From contig CANTUR010000193.1 in the NCBI GenBank assembly GCA_947683625.1, positions 1,240,001 through 1,304,000 on the forward strand: a stretch of DNA of 64,000 bases, in the 5' to 3' direction. The stretch's first letter is position 1; each line of letters starts with the position of its first letter. Source of the DNA: Mallotus nudiflorus (Eukaryota > Streptophyta > Magnoliopsida > Malpighiales > Euphorbiaceae). A program made the translations under genes and the position numbers. Shown here piece after piece: positions 12,266-24,684 of this stretch. The notes beneath the pieces were generated by a model. It worked only from the letters and a program-made list of their open reading frames with translations. It had not been told where the DNA came from and ran no database searches.

Positions 12266-13062
12266 TGATACGGAACCTCCAAGAATAAGCTTGAGAACCC
12301 CTTTATGTATTCGAACCCCCAAAGCATTAACTTGAAAACCCCAATAGTCAATTCAGCAACAACCCCTAAGAATGGTTAGAAATCAGATTACTTAGATGAT
12401 CAAAGAATTAGAATAAAGAAAACTCGTTTCTAAATTCCAATTTCGAAACACTCCACAAGAAGATGATCAATCTACTTGAATGTTCCTTAAAGCATGTATT
12501 CTACACAAGAACACAAAGATAAAAGCAAAACAGCCTTTAGGTTTTAAAACTTCAATTATGAATCATAAAATTCGTCCAAGGCATATATATATAGCCTTTA
12601 CAAGGTTTTCCTTAGTGAGTAAGGAAAACTAATAACCCTAATCACAAAAAAAGGAAATTAATCTAATCAGACCTTAAATAGGAATTTTGACATACTTCCT
12701 ATTTTAAGAATAATTAAACTAACTAAAACTAATGGGCTTTTAAAATAACAAATTCGTCCAGCCCTTATTTAACATAATTAAACCCATTAATAACTTGGAC
12801 TTGAATTAAGTTGTATTGAACTTGAGCTGCACTTGGCACAAAGCTTTGGTGTCCTTGTAAACTTTCACTAGCTAAGTTCACAAAGCCTTGTAGATGATGG
12901 ATTAAGGCTTCTTGAAGCTTCTTAGATTGAGACCTTGTTATAGGTCTTTGAGGCATGCTGATTGGACTCAAAACCTCTTGAACTTGATCCTTGCCTTCTT
13001 GACCATGCTCATCTTTATCATGTTGAATTCTTTGAGCTTGGTGTGTTGGCTGCTCCATAACA
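12266..13062 (-). repeat. 3' LTR of the gypsy element
   Basis: It is 797 bp. Differences from the 5' copy are C/A in TAATCTAATCAGACC, G/A in AATTCGTCCAG and T/C in CATCTTTATCATG. The C-terminal roughly 99 codons of the polyprotein are encoded inside this LTR (13062 down to 12765). Confidence 0.95.
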
Positions 13063-16000
13063 TTTCCCCTCTCCTCAAAAGGATTCATCCTCGAATCTAA
13101 AGCATCACCTATATCAAAAGGACTCAAATCAGCCACATTGAATGAAGCACTAACATTATACTCACCAGGTAGGTCCACTTTGTATGCATTGTCATTAATC
13201 CTTTCAAGTATTTGAAAAGGACTATCTCCTCTTGGGTTTAGCTTAGACTTCCTTTGAAGTGGAAACCTTTCTTTACGAAAATGCACCCAAACCCAATCTC
13301 CAGGCTGAAAAATCATTGGCTTCCTTCCCTTGTTCACACGTGAAGCTACTTTAGCATTTTGCTTCTCAATCCTCTCCTTAACTTGCTTATGTAACTTCTT
13401 CACCAAATCAGCCTTAGAATTATCATCAACACTCACAAAATTGTTAGGTGGCAGTGGCAATAAATCAATAGGAGTAAGTGGATTAAATCCATAAACAATC
13501 TCAAATGGAGAGCAATTAGTAGTGCTATGAACAGCCCTATTGTAAGCAAACTCCACAAATGGTAAACAATCCTCCCACATCCTAATGTTCTTTTCTATGA
13601 TTGCCCTAAGCAAAGTAATCAAAGTCCTATTAACTACTTCAGTTTGCCCATCGGTTTGAGGGTGACAAGTAGTTGAAAATAATAGCTTAGTTCCTAACTT
13701 TCCCCATAACACATGCCAAAAATGACTCAAAAACTTAACATCCCTTTCACTAACAATGCTCCTAGGTATGCCATGCAAACGCACAACTTCTTTGAAAAAC
13801 AAATCAGCAATCAACTTAGCATCATCAGTTTTATGACATGGTATAAAATGAGCCATTTTACTAAATCTATCAACCACAACAAAGATACTATCATGACCTT
13901 TCCTAGTTCTAGGCAATCCAAGCACAAAATCCATAGACAAATCAGTCCAAGGTTCACTAGGAACGGGTAATGGTGTGTATAACCCATGCGGTTTCAACCT
14001 AGACTTAGCCTCTCTACATGTAATGCAATGCTCACAAACTTTATACACATCATGTTTCATGCCGGGCCAAAAGAAATGTTCTAACAGCATATCATAGGTC
14101 TTATTTACACCAAAATGCCCCATTAAGCCTCCTCCATGTGCCTCCTTAATTAATAATTCCCTTATAGAACACTTAGGAATGCACAATCTATTTCTTTTAA
14201 ACAAGAAACCATCAAACAAGTAAAAATCATCGAAAACAACCCCATTGGCACAAGATGCATATATATCACCAAAATCATCATCATGTGGATACAACTCCTT
14301 TATAAACTCAAAACCTAATAATTTAGCAGTAAGAGAGTTAAGTAAGGTGTACCTTCTAGATAATGCATCAGCAACCACATTCTCTTTACCTTGCTTGTAC
14401 TTAATCATATATGGAAATGTTTCTATGAACTCCACCCATTTGGCATGCCTACGGTTCAGCTTATCTTGACCCTTCAAATGCTTTAAACTTTCATGGTCAG
14501 TGTGTATCACAAACTCCCTAGGCCACAAATAATGTTGCCATGTTTGCAAAGCTCGAACCAATGCATATAATTCCTTGTCATAAGTTGGATATTTCAAGGT
14601 TGCCCCACTTAACTTTTCACTAAAATACATTAGTGGTCTTTGATCCTGCATCAAAACAGCTCCAATCCCTATGCCACTAGCATCACATTCAATCTCAAAA
14701 GTTTTATCAAAGTTAGGTAAAACAAGTAAAGGTGCATTACATAATTTTGCCTTAAGTTCATTAAATGCATGTTCTTGTGCATCACCCCAAACAAATCCAA
14801 CATTTTTCTTAACTAATTCATTCAAAGGTGCAGCTATAGTGCTGAAATCTTTAATGAATCTCCTATAGAAACTAGCAAGCCCATGAAAACTTCTCACCTC
14901 ACTAGCATTTTTAGGTTTTGGCCACTCTTTAATAGCCCTAACCTTCTCCTCATCAACCTCTATGCCTTGACTAGATACAACAAAACCAAGAAAATTAACC
15001 TTATTCATGCAAAAACTACACTTTTTAAGGTTTGCATACAACTTTTCTTGTCTAAGTGTTTCTAGTACAATTCGCACATGCATAACATGATCATCTAAAC
15101 ACTTAGAGTAAATCAGAATATCATCAAAGTAAACAACAACAAATTTACCTAAGTAATTTCGCAACACATGGTTCATCAATCGCATGAATGTGCTAAGTGC
15201 ATTAGTAAGACCAAAGGGCATAACAAGCCACTCATACAACCCATACTTAGTCTTAAAAGCTGTTTTCCATTCATTACCAACATTCATTCGAATTTGATAA
15301 TAACCAGATTTCAAGTCTATTTTAGTGAACAAACAAGAACCATATAACTCATCAAGCATATCATCTAATCTAGGAATAGGATGACGATACTTTACAGTGA
15401 TTTTATTGATGGCTCTGCAATCCACACACATCCTCCATGTTCCATCCTTCTTTGGCACAAGAATGACAGGAACCGAACAAGGACTAAGACTTTCCCTCAC
15501 ATACCCTTTAGTTAGCAACTCCTCCACTTGTGTTTGGATCTCCTTTGTTTCTCTTGGATTTGCTCTATATGCTGGTCGATTGGGTATGGCTGCCCCAGGA
15601 ATGAAGTCAATTTGATGTTCTATGCCTCTAATTGGGGGTAATCCACTAGGCATCTCTTTGGGAAACACATCTTCAAATTCCTGCAAAAGATCAACAAACA
15701 CACTAGGCAAAGATGGGTTAAGTTCATTAGTTGCCAAATAAGCCCCTTTGTACAAAAGTACAAATATAGGCCGATTAGCATACAAGGCCTGTCTAACCTC
15801 ACTTGTCCTAGCTATTAAACTCAAATTCTTTTCTTTTTTCTCTCTAGGTTGAATCTCTTCTTTTATTTTTCCCTCTTTCTTTTCACTCTCTAAAGAATTT
15901 TTCTTACTCTCTTTTTCTTTCTTTTCAGCCTCCACTCTCATTCTTTCCATTTTACATTGGTCTTCATACACCTCCTTTGAAGAAAGCGGTGTTAATATGA

Positions 16001-17645
16001 TCTTGCGCCCATCCTTGGTAAAGTGATACCGATTGAGGTACCCATCATGCTTGGTCTTTTTATCAAATTGCCATGGTCTACCAAGCAAAATATCTCCAGC
16101 ATGCATAGGAACTACATCACACAATTGCTCATCATGATATTTACCAATTGAAAAGGAAATAATAGATTGTCTATTTACCTTGACCTCTCCACAATCATTA
16201 AGCCATTGAAGTTTGTATGGTCGTGGGTGTGGTATAGTAGACAGCCCCAATCTACTAATTAAGAATGAGCTCACTGCATTGGTGCAACTCCCTCCATCAA
16301 CAATCATAAGACATGCCTTGCCTTGCACATGACACCTTGTATGGAATAAGTTGTCTCGTTGCTCTTCAATGCAATCTTCCTTTATTTGAGTACTAAGAGC
16401 ACGCCTTGTAACCAGCATGTCACCTTTGATTGGCTCCTCTATACTCCCATCGCTACAACTTTCCAATTCAGGCATCTCATCCTTATCACTTTCATTATTG
16501 CCCTCTTCTTCATCAGTCACAATTTCCCCATTCCTTATGGTCATAGTTCTCTTATTAGGGCAATCTTTGCTCACATGACCTACTCCTTGACACTTCCAAC
16601 ACTTAATGTCTCTATTTCTCCCTTTAGCCTCATTGGTTTTGATTTTGTCCTTAGAGACCGAATCTGTCTTCCCTTTAGCAACCTCATGAGCAACCTTATT
16701 CCCACCCCTATAATCACTCTTTCCATCCTTTTTCCAATTAAAATTAGAGCTAGAATAGGATTTGGAATTGTACCTTGTCGCCCCTCTTCCTTGGAGTTGC
16801 CTTTCTATCTTGACGGCCATGTGCACCATCTCTTCTAAATCTTCATATTTGTGTAAATCTACTCGGTCAGATATGTCTTTGTTTAGACCAGCCAAGAAGC
16901 GTGCCATAGTGATCTCCACATCTTCATCTATATCAGCCCTAGTCATGAGCATCTCCATCTCTTTATGGTAATCATCCACACTCTTACTACCTTGTTTAAG
17001 AACTTGAAGTTTTTGTACAAGTTCCCTATGATAGTGTTTGGGCACAAATCGCTTCCTCATTACAACCTTGAGCTCAGGCCAATTATCAATTGGGTACTCC
17101 AAATTCCTTCGCCTATTAATCACCAAATGGTCCCACCAAGCAATAGCATAATCAGAAAATTAAGTAACTGCCAATTTTACCTTCTTTTCCTCGCTAAATT
17201 GATGGCAATCAAATATAAGCTCCAATTGCTTCTCCCATTGTAAATAGGACTCCGGATCTGATTTACCTTGAAAGTTAGGTATCTTATGTTTGATGCTTCC
17301 CAAATTTCGATCTACATTATCTTCATTGCCTCGGTTTCTTCCATTGTATGGAACCGGTTCTAACCTTCCTCTTCCTCTACCTCGGCCTTGTCTACCTCCA
17401 CCTCTTGGTACTACTTCTGCATAGGCCTCATCTTCATCCTCATTGTCAACATTGCCTTCTACTTCCTCATTATGATTTGGTGTTGTTGCCCTTTCAACCG
17501 CTCCTAGCCTTGTATCCATGCGGTTTAATCTCTCCATTATAGTCTCAAAATTTGTATTCATACGTTCAAATTGCCTTTGTTGAGCCTCACGGAGCAAAGT
17601 TTCATCAACTTTACCCTCACCTTTATTTTCACCTTGGTTTGACAT
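12765..17645 (-). CDS. Gag-Pol polyprotein with one internal stop
   Basis: This is a single frame of 1626 codons plus terminator, interrupted by TAA at 17160-17162. The 161 codons upstream are Gag N-terminus with an RGRGRGR stretch, and 1453 open codons follow from the first downstream Met. Positions in that 1453-residue part: zinc knuckle CX2CX4HX4C at 176-189; protease VDGGS about 276 and ILLGRPW about 345; reverse transcriptase with YFDD at 666-669; RNase H from CDAS at 814 to ADALSRR near 920; integrase zinc finger with CEHCITC near 1031; catalytic core DFV near 1066, SERD near 1127 and the Glu in TDGQTE near 1163; GPY/F-like module (here SPF) near 1300. The second integrase aspartate, normally SDRD, reads GAA (Glu). 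The last roughly 100 residues come from the 3' LTR. The stop and the D-to-E change suggest the copy is not autonomous. Confidence 0.92.
13063..13076 (-). other. Polypurine tract
   Basis: On the minus strand this reads GAGGAGAGGGGAAA, immediately upstream of the 3' LTR, and would prime plus-strand DNA synthesis. It lies within the coding frame and encodes Glu-Glu-Arg-Gly-Asn. Confidence 0.9.
17160..17162 (-). other. In-frame nonsense codon in gag
   Basis: A TAA codon separates KLAVT from FSDYAIAWWD in the same frame. Both sides are normal retrotransposon Gag sequence, so this is a point mutation from a sense codon rather than a programmed boundary. No frameshift is present. Confidence 0.9.
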
Positions 17646-18634
17646 TGCTGTAAAAGAATGTTAGAAACAATAATAATAATAATTTAAAATCCTCACAAGC
17701 ACTCCCTCACGTGTTTGCACTCAAATGATGCGGGTGGTCACTCGTGTTTAACTCAATTTGATGTTTCACTCGACTTCCTCTCACCACTCAAGCTAATTCT
17801 TTTATGTTCTTAGGTGAATCACACTTTTAGAACAAATCAATTAGATTGAAGCAATATTCAAGTAGAACTTTCAAAAGTGAAATTTTCAAAACAAGTTTGA
17901 GGCAATTCGGTTAAAAAAAAAAACAACAATTCAGAAGCAATAAAATAGGAAAACTCAAAAAGATGCAAAAGACATGTGAAAGAAATACAAAGATCTTCTA
18001 GAATAGAAAAGAAAACGAATTTAGAAGTTATTTTAAGGAGAAAAGTCAAATCTGCCTCAATAAGTAATATTCCTTAATGAGCAAGTATTGTAAAGATATG
18101 CAAAATCCTTAATAGACAAGTAATACAAGATATGACAAGATCTAGTTAGATATGTCAATTATAAACCAAATAGGATTAGGAAACCAAAATCAGACCTGAT
18201 GAGGATATTAATCACTCAAACAATATTCCTTAATGAGCAAGGAATGGAAGGAAATGCAAATTAGACCTGATTAGGATATAAATCACTCAAGAATCTTAAT
18301 TCTTCCTTTTCTAATAACTTTCTCTCTTTTTTTTCACGAATTTTTTTTTTTTTTGCTTTTTTTTTTTCAAATTTCTTCTCTTTTTTTTTTTTTTTTTTTG
18401 CACGAATTTTTTTTTTTAATTTCAACTATGAACACAAATCTAAATTTCAGAATGCAAAACAATTGACTGACCTAAAGGGAAAAAAAAATCAAGACTAACA
18501 AATAAGAACAAAGAACAAAACACAAGAATGAAGAACAAAAATAAATAAGAACGATTTTAAAAGAATAAGAAAAACATAAGAAATCAGGATTAAGAATAAA
18601 AATTATAAAAGATAAAACCTGATCTAGAGCCAAA
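17646..18634 (-). other. 5' leader of the gypsy element
   Basis: This untranslated region of about 1 kb lies between the primer site and the gag ATG. It contains long homopolymer runs (T-rich on the plus strand at about 18300-18420, hence A-rich in the transcript). No coding sequence was seen. Confidence 0.7.
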
Positions 18635-18646
18635 GCTCTGATACCA
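18635..18646 (-). other. Primer-binding site, initiator-Met tRNA
   Basis: The minus strand reads TGGTATCAGAGC, two bases inside the 5' LTR end. It is an exact match to the plant initiator-Met primer site. Confidence 0.95.
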
Positions 18647-18648
18647 AA

Positions 18649-19445
18649 TGATACGGAACCTCCAAGAATAAGCTTGAGAACCCCTTTATGTATTCGAACC
18701 CCCAAAGCATTAACTTGAAAACCCCAATAGTCAATTCAGCAACAACCCCTAAGAATGGTTAGAAATCAGATTACTTAGATGATCAAAGAATTAGAATAAA
18801 GAAAACTCGTTTCTAAATTCCAATTTCGAAACACTCCACAAGAAGATGATCAATCTACTTGAATGTTCCTTAAAGCATGTATTCTACACAAGAACACAAA
18901 GATAAAAGCAAAACAGCCTTTAGGTTTTAAAACTTCAATTATGAATCATAAAATTCGTCCAAGGCATATATATATAGCCTTTACAAGGTTTTCCTTAGTG
19001 AGTAAGGAAAACTAATAACCCTAATCACAAAAAAAGGAAATTAATCTAATAAGACCTTAAATAGGAATTTTGACATACTTCCTATTTTAAGAATAATTAA
19101 ACTAACTAAAACTAATGGGCTTTTAAAATAACAAATTCATCCAGCCCTTATTTAACATAATTAAACCCATTAATAACTTGGACTTGAATTAAGTTGTATT
19201 GAACTTGAGCTGCACTTGGCACAAAGCTTTGGTGTCCTTGTAAACTTTCACTAGCTAAGTTCACAAAGCCTTGTAGATGATGGATTAAGGCTTCTTGAAG
19301 CTTCTTAGATTGAGACCTTGTTATAGGTCTTTGAGGCATGCTGATTGGACTCAAAACCTCTTGAACTTGATCCTTGCCTTCTTGACCATGCTCATCTTCA
19401 TCATGTTGAATTCTTTGAGCTTGGTGTGTTGGCTGCTCCATAACA
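18649..19445 (-). repeat. 5' LTR of the gypsy element with TATA
   Basis: It is 797 bp. A TATA run on the minus strand (TATATATATATGCC, near 18965-18977) is the likely promoter, so transcription would start near 18940 and run left. The same run occurs in the 3' LTR at 12582-12594. Confidence 0.93.
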
Positions 19446-19450
19446 GTATG
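19446..19450. repeat. Target-site duplication GTATG (right)
   Basis: This is identical to 12261-12265. Confidence 0.95.
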
Positions 19451-19757
19451 TCTCACTCTCTTTTTATGGCACAAAAGACCTTTAGGAAGTCTACACAACA
19501 ACAATACACACAACACAAAAAGCATGTCTCACATACTAGATAATCATATGGCTCTAGAAGAAATAGATTTGCTAATATTGAATGCTTATATTGCATGACC
19601 AAAAGTTATACTAGCAATGTGTGCTTCTATAGAAGATTACACTTGCAATTGCTTCCTTTGGACTACTTTGAAACTAACCAACCTATACCAATAAAGGTTT
19701 AGTTTCAAAAGAATATTTGAATTATATTGCATAGGTGTGTCTGAAGTCCAAAAGAGC
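19451..19757 (+). pseudogene. Copia gag fragment, part 2 (zinc knuckle)
   Basis: This continues the copia element after the gypsy insertion. At 19583-19624 the plus frame encodes CLYCMTKSYTSNVC. That has the exact spacing of a CX2CX4HX4C zinc knuckle with His replaced by Tyr, followed by FYRRL as in Sirevirus Gag. It is cut by the hAT element at 19758. The frame contains stops. Confidence 0.65.
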
Positions 19758-20769
19758 CAAGGATGCATCTAGCTTCACATTTGGGGAGGGGCCAACTAAT
19801 TTATATAACGAATAATAAATATTGCTATTAAAAAGTCATAACATAAAGTTAAACTAACATAATAACAATATAATATGTATTAAATTTTAGCTTTTCGTTC
19901 TTTTAAATCAAGAAAATCATCTACAAGTGAATCTAAACTAAACTTTTTGTCACCAAGCTCTAGTAAATTTAATCAAACTTATGAAAATATAGCAACTTTG
20001 ATTATCAATGGGCTATTTATAAAAAAATTAAATTAAATTAATAGGCTACAATATATCTAAAAAATATTATCATTACAAAATTAAATATATTTGATTGACA
20101 TCAACTCAATCAAAATTACAAATCTAAAATTAACACCAAATTATAATTTATTTATATGATTTCATGCATATATAAATAAATTATAAACTCATTGAAAATT
20201 AATTCCATTTAACTAAATAATTAAATCTAACAAAATAATATTTTCATGATATATTTTAAAATATCAAATCTTTGAATTCAATTTATAAAAAGATAAATTA
20301 TAAACTAAATAAATTAAGAGATGAGATAAATTAAGAGGCACATCTAGTAAATTGATGGAGAAAAAAGAGAACGTTGATGTTGATTGTTGACTGAAACTAC
20401 TGTAATTTGCAAATAAGAGATAGAGAAACATGAGAGAGATGAAAGCTTTCTTTTTTTTTTAATGGGCACAAGACAAAGAAAATATGAGTAGTTTTGTTTA
20501 TTACCACTTTCAAGAAAAATTTGATTGTCCTTTTATGTTTTTTCTTTTGCAAGGATTTTTTTTAATTAGTAAGGTATGTTATTTTTTTTTTCAAATGAGA
20601 GGGGCTACCATTGACTTATGGCAAAAGAGGGGAAAGTAGATTTTTTTAAGGGTTACAAGATAGAGGCCAATTCCTATTTTCCATAATATATATACTTTGG
20701 TTTTTTTTTTTTAAAAAAAGAATGGGAGGGGTTAGGGCCACTCCTATCATATACTTAGGTCCATCCTTG
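19758..20769. mobile_element. Non-autonomous hAT-like transposon
   Basis: The terminal inverted repeats are CAAGGATGCATCTAG at the left and, on the opposite strand at the right, CAAGGATGGACCTAA (12 of 15 match). Subterminal GGGGAGGGGCCA and GGCCCTAACCCCTCC match as well. Flanking 8-mers AAAAGAGC (19750-19757) and ACAAGAGC (20770-20777) match at 7 of 8, as expected for a hAT target duplication. Removing the element and one duplication rejoins the copia frame just before the protease. The interior is AT-rich without a transposase. Confidence 0.82.
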
Positions 20770-20777
20770 ACAAGAGC

Positions 20778-23700
20778 TAAAAGTAAGTGGTACTTTGATA
20801 ATGGATGTTCAATGCACATGATAGGAAATAATGAACAATTGAACAGGCTTGATGCTAAGGATAGAGATCATATCACCTTTGGAGATAATACCAAAGGAAA
20901 AATAGTAGACATTAGAGAAATTGGTAACCCTCAATCCTTATAAATTCATTATGTGTTGCTTGTTGATGGTCTCAAACATAATTCCCTTAGTATTAGTCAA
21001 TTGTGTGAAATGGGAAATGATGTCACTTTCTATCCTAAAAATTACTTTATTAGTAGCTTAGATGAAGACAAAGTAATTTTTAATGGTAAAGGAGTTGATA
21101 ATGTATGTGTCATTGACTTGAAGGTTGACAATAAAGACATTAAATGTCTAATGTTTATCTCCTATGACACATGGACATGACATAAAAGACTAGGACATGT
21201 AAATTTTGAGCTTTTGGATGATCTTAGTAAGCATGAACTTATGGTTGGTTTACTTAAGCTCAAGTTCATTAAGGATAAGAATTATGGTGCTTGTTAAAAA
21301 GGACAACAATTTAAGTCTTCCTTTAAGCTCAAAAATGTAGTTTCCACTTCTAGACCACTTGAACTTATTTATATGGATTTATTTGGACCAACTAGAGTTG
21401 CTAGTTTAGGTGGAATGCACTATGCATATGTCTTAGTTAATGATTACTCTAGATGTACTTAGGTATATTTTCTTGCTCATAAGAATGATGAATTTAAAGC
21501 CTTTGAAAGTTTTTCAAAAAGAGTTCAAAATGAAAAAGGTTTTTGCATCTAAACTATTAGAATTGATTATAGAACTAAATTTGAACATGAATTTTTCAAA
21601 ACCTTTTGGAATGAAAATGGTATTTTACATACTTTTTCTTCTCTTAGAATACCTCAACAAAATGGGGTAGTTGAAAGGAAGAATAGGACTTTAGTGGAAA
21701 TGGCTAGGACTATGCTTCATGAGTATAACTTACCATTATAACTTTGGATAGAAGCTATTAACATCTCTTATTGCATTGTGAATAGAGTCTTCAGAAGACT
21801 CATTTTAAACAAAACTTCTTATGAGCTTTAGAATAATAGAAAACCCAAAATTTTATATCTTAGAATATTTGGATGCAAGTTCTTTATATTAAATAAAATT
21901 GACTCCAAAGCCAATGAATAAATTTTCCTAGTCTAGTTCACCTCTAGCAAAGCATATAGAGTCTTTACAAAAAAGAAATCTTATAATTAAAGAGTCAATG
22001 TATGTTGTATTTAATGAATCTAACCTACTTGATCCTAAAAAGCATTTTGTTAATGTTGATAATGTTGTAAAGGATTTTATAAAGATGAACATTCAAGAAG
22101 AAGATGCCAATAAACCTTTAGAAATTAGTGAGCCTAACAAGGAAGAGGATGATGAGATGCCTCAACCTACTTTGAAGGATGATCTTCCAAAGGAATAACA
22201 ATTCAAGAAAGCTTATCCTCAAGATGTCATCATTGGTGACACTTCAAAGGGGGTAACTAATAGATCTCAATTTAAATCTATTATTAATGTAGCCTTCTTT
22301 TCTCTAATTGAACCAAAAAATGTTAATGATACTTTGAGTGATGCATTTTAGGTTCTTGCTATACAAGAAGAGTTAAATCAATTTAAGAGAAATAAGATTT
22401 GGACCTTGGAACAAGGTGTCATAACTAGGAATAAAGCTAGACTAGTAGCTAAATGTTATAATCAAGAGGAAGAAATTGACTATGATGAAACCTTTACCCT
22501 CGTTGCAAGCTTAGAAGCTACTAGAATGTTACTTGCATTTGCATCTTACATGAATTTTAAACTTTTTCAGATGGATGTCAAAAGCACATTTTTAAATGGT
22601 TTCATTAAAGAGGAGGTTTTAATTGAATAACCTCCGGGTTTTAAAAGTTTTAACTTTCCTAATCATGTATTTAAACTCTTTAAAGCATTGTATAGATTGA
22701 AACAAGTTCATAGAGCTTGGTATGAAAGTTTGAGCATCTTTTTGTTGGAGAAATGTTTCATTAAAAGAAAATTTGACATAACTCTATTGATTAAGAACTC
22801 CAAGAATGATTTACATATTATTCAAATACATGTTAATGGTATTATTTTTGGTGCTACTAACCATTGCTTATGTGAGGAATTTTCTATTCTAATGCAAGGA
22901 GAATTTGAAATGAGCTTGATGGGTGAGCTCCACTTTTTCCTTGGATTACAAATCAAGCAATGCAATGATGGGATCTTTATCAACCAAACCAAGTACACAA
23001 GATACATTCTTAAGAAGCTTGGCATGAAAGGAGCTAAAGAAAGTAAGGCTCCTACAAGCACAACCACTAAACTTACTAAGGATGAGAATGGGAAACTGGT
23101 TGATGAAAAATGATATAGAGGTATAATTAGATCCCTTCTTTATTAACTACTAGTAGACTAGTCATAATGTTTTTTACTTGTTTATATGCACATGTGCAAT
23201 CATATCCTAGGGAGTCACATCTAAATGTCATTAAGAGAATTTTTAAATACCTTAGTGAAAGCATGCTTTTAAGACTATGGTATCCTAGGAGTTCAACCTT
23301 TGAATTAGTTAACTATTAAAATGATGATTTTACTGATAGCTTACTAGATAGGAAGAGCACTTCCAAAACTTACCAATTTTAGGAAATTGTTTAGTCTTTT
23401 GGTTTAATTAAAAGTAAGTCTTTGTTGCCTTGTCCACTGCTGAAGCAGAATATGTGGTAGCAAGTTATTATTGCTCATAAGTATTACAGTAAAAATAATA
23501 ACTAATGGACTATTGTATTGATATTGATCACATTCTAATCAAATATAATAATACAAGTGCTATAAACCTTAGCAAAAATCCTATTAAACGCTCAAGAACC
23601 AAACACATAAACATTATACGTCATTTCCTTAGAGATCATGTACAACGCAGTGATATCTTGCTTGAATTTTTTTATATAAACAATCAACTTACAGATATTT

Positions 23701-23780
23701 TCATTGAACATGTAAATGAGGAGAGATTAAATTTCATTAAGAGTGAACTAGAAATGATAGATGGTTTTAGCTTACATTGA
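20778..23780 (+). pseudogene. Copia (Sirevirus-like) pol remnant
   Basis: This is a degenerate plus-strand Ty1/copia polyprotein with at least a dozen stops and frameshifts. In order: protease motif DNGCSMHM near 20798 (normally DSGCSRHM); pre-integrase HKRLGHVNF at 21181; integrase core with MDLFGPTR near 21375 and NGVVERKNRTL near 21662; reverse transcriptase from about 22430 (YRLKQVHRAWY near 22690), whose catalytic YVDD has become HVNG near 22830; RNase H with STAEAEYVVAS near 23430; and a C-terminus near 23690 related to DIFTKPL (DIFIEHV). Domain order (integrase before reverse transcriptase) proves copia type. The mutated active site shows it is dead. Confidence 0.88.
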
Positions 23781-24684
23781 TGCATGTACTTTGATTGCTT
23801 ATTCTTATGTGATTTTCATTTATGTCATTGCTCTCAGAATACAAGTTGAAATCAATTCACATACTTGATAAGTTAAATGCTTACTCATGGTGCTAGCTTG
23901 ACTTAATTACTTATGATTGGCATGTAATGAGTATACACGTATAGAATCCTATGTTCTATTTTCGATTTACATGCTCTCCTACTTATTAAAGTGTTTAAAA
24001 GAGTGAATATTCTTTATGAATATGCTATGATTAATCTATTCTTTTTAAAGCTTATTGTTTGCTTGGTTATTCTCAAAGTGATTTTTTTAATAAATCAATC
24101 ACTTTGTTCATAGCCGTATCATTTTATCCTTAATTTTTTCTTATTATTTCTTTAATAAATTAAATATCATTAATTTATTTGATTTATTATTGAACTTGCA
24201 AAAATTTAAATGACCAAAGCACTTACAAATAATTTTTTAGGCTCAAAATCATTTTGATTTTCAAAAATCTTCAAATCCTAAATTTTATCAATTTAAGCTC
24301 AAAATCATTTAAAAGAACTAAATTGTACACTTTTTTTCACTTTTCTCTAGACCTAATTGAACCTTTTTTGAAAGTTCAAGTGTTGTCATGAGTTATGTCC
24401 TAATTGTTACTGTTCACCTTTTAGATTAGGATACCTATCCCGACCGTGACATCAATCCAAACAGCTTTTGGAATTCAAATTTTGTTCATAGAAGAGGCAC
24501 ATCAATCCAAATTAGAAATAAAATTTGAAGTAGTTTTTTTACCAAAATTTAATTTCCTTACTCTTCCCTCCCTTTTAACTCTTTAAATATCATCTTATTC
24601 ACTTCTCTTTCACACTTTCAATTTACTTTTAATATTACCTTCTTCTTTCTTTCTCTTTTTTAACAACTTTATTTTTTCTTTCTT
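23781..24684. other. AT-rich tail of the copia remnant, no gene seen
   Basis: This stretch follows the pol stop. It probably includes the 3' untranslated part of the copia element, but no LTR partner could be matched in the window. No reading frame or repeat was recognised. Confidence 0.4.

Larger units (their letters stand above)
12266..19445 (-). mobile_element. Young Ty3/gypsy element, CRM-like chromovirus
   Basis: This is a structurally complete LTR retrotransposon of 7180 bp on the minus strand. It has 797-bp LTRs at 12266-13062 and 18649-19445 with TG..CA ends, a perfect GTATG target duplication, an initiator-Met primer site at 18635-18646 and a polypurine tract at 13063-13076. By eye the LTRs differ at only three positions of 797, so insertion was recent. 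One gag-pol frame spans 17645 to 12765 with a single in-frame stop. The polyprotein reads through the polypurine tract into the 3' LTR, has no chromodomain, and carries a DSRMNPF motif after the integrase. These are traits of the CRM (centromeric) clade. The clade call is from memory of motifs and is not a phylogeny. Confidence 0.9.

Noticed and set aside
16359..16838. 159-codon plus-strand frame
   Set aside because: It is antisense to the gag-pol frame of the gypsy element.
20722..20769. Met start for a copia reading frame
   Set aside because: The first codons belong to the hAT terminal sequence; the copia reading resumes only after 20770.
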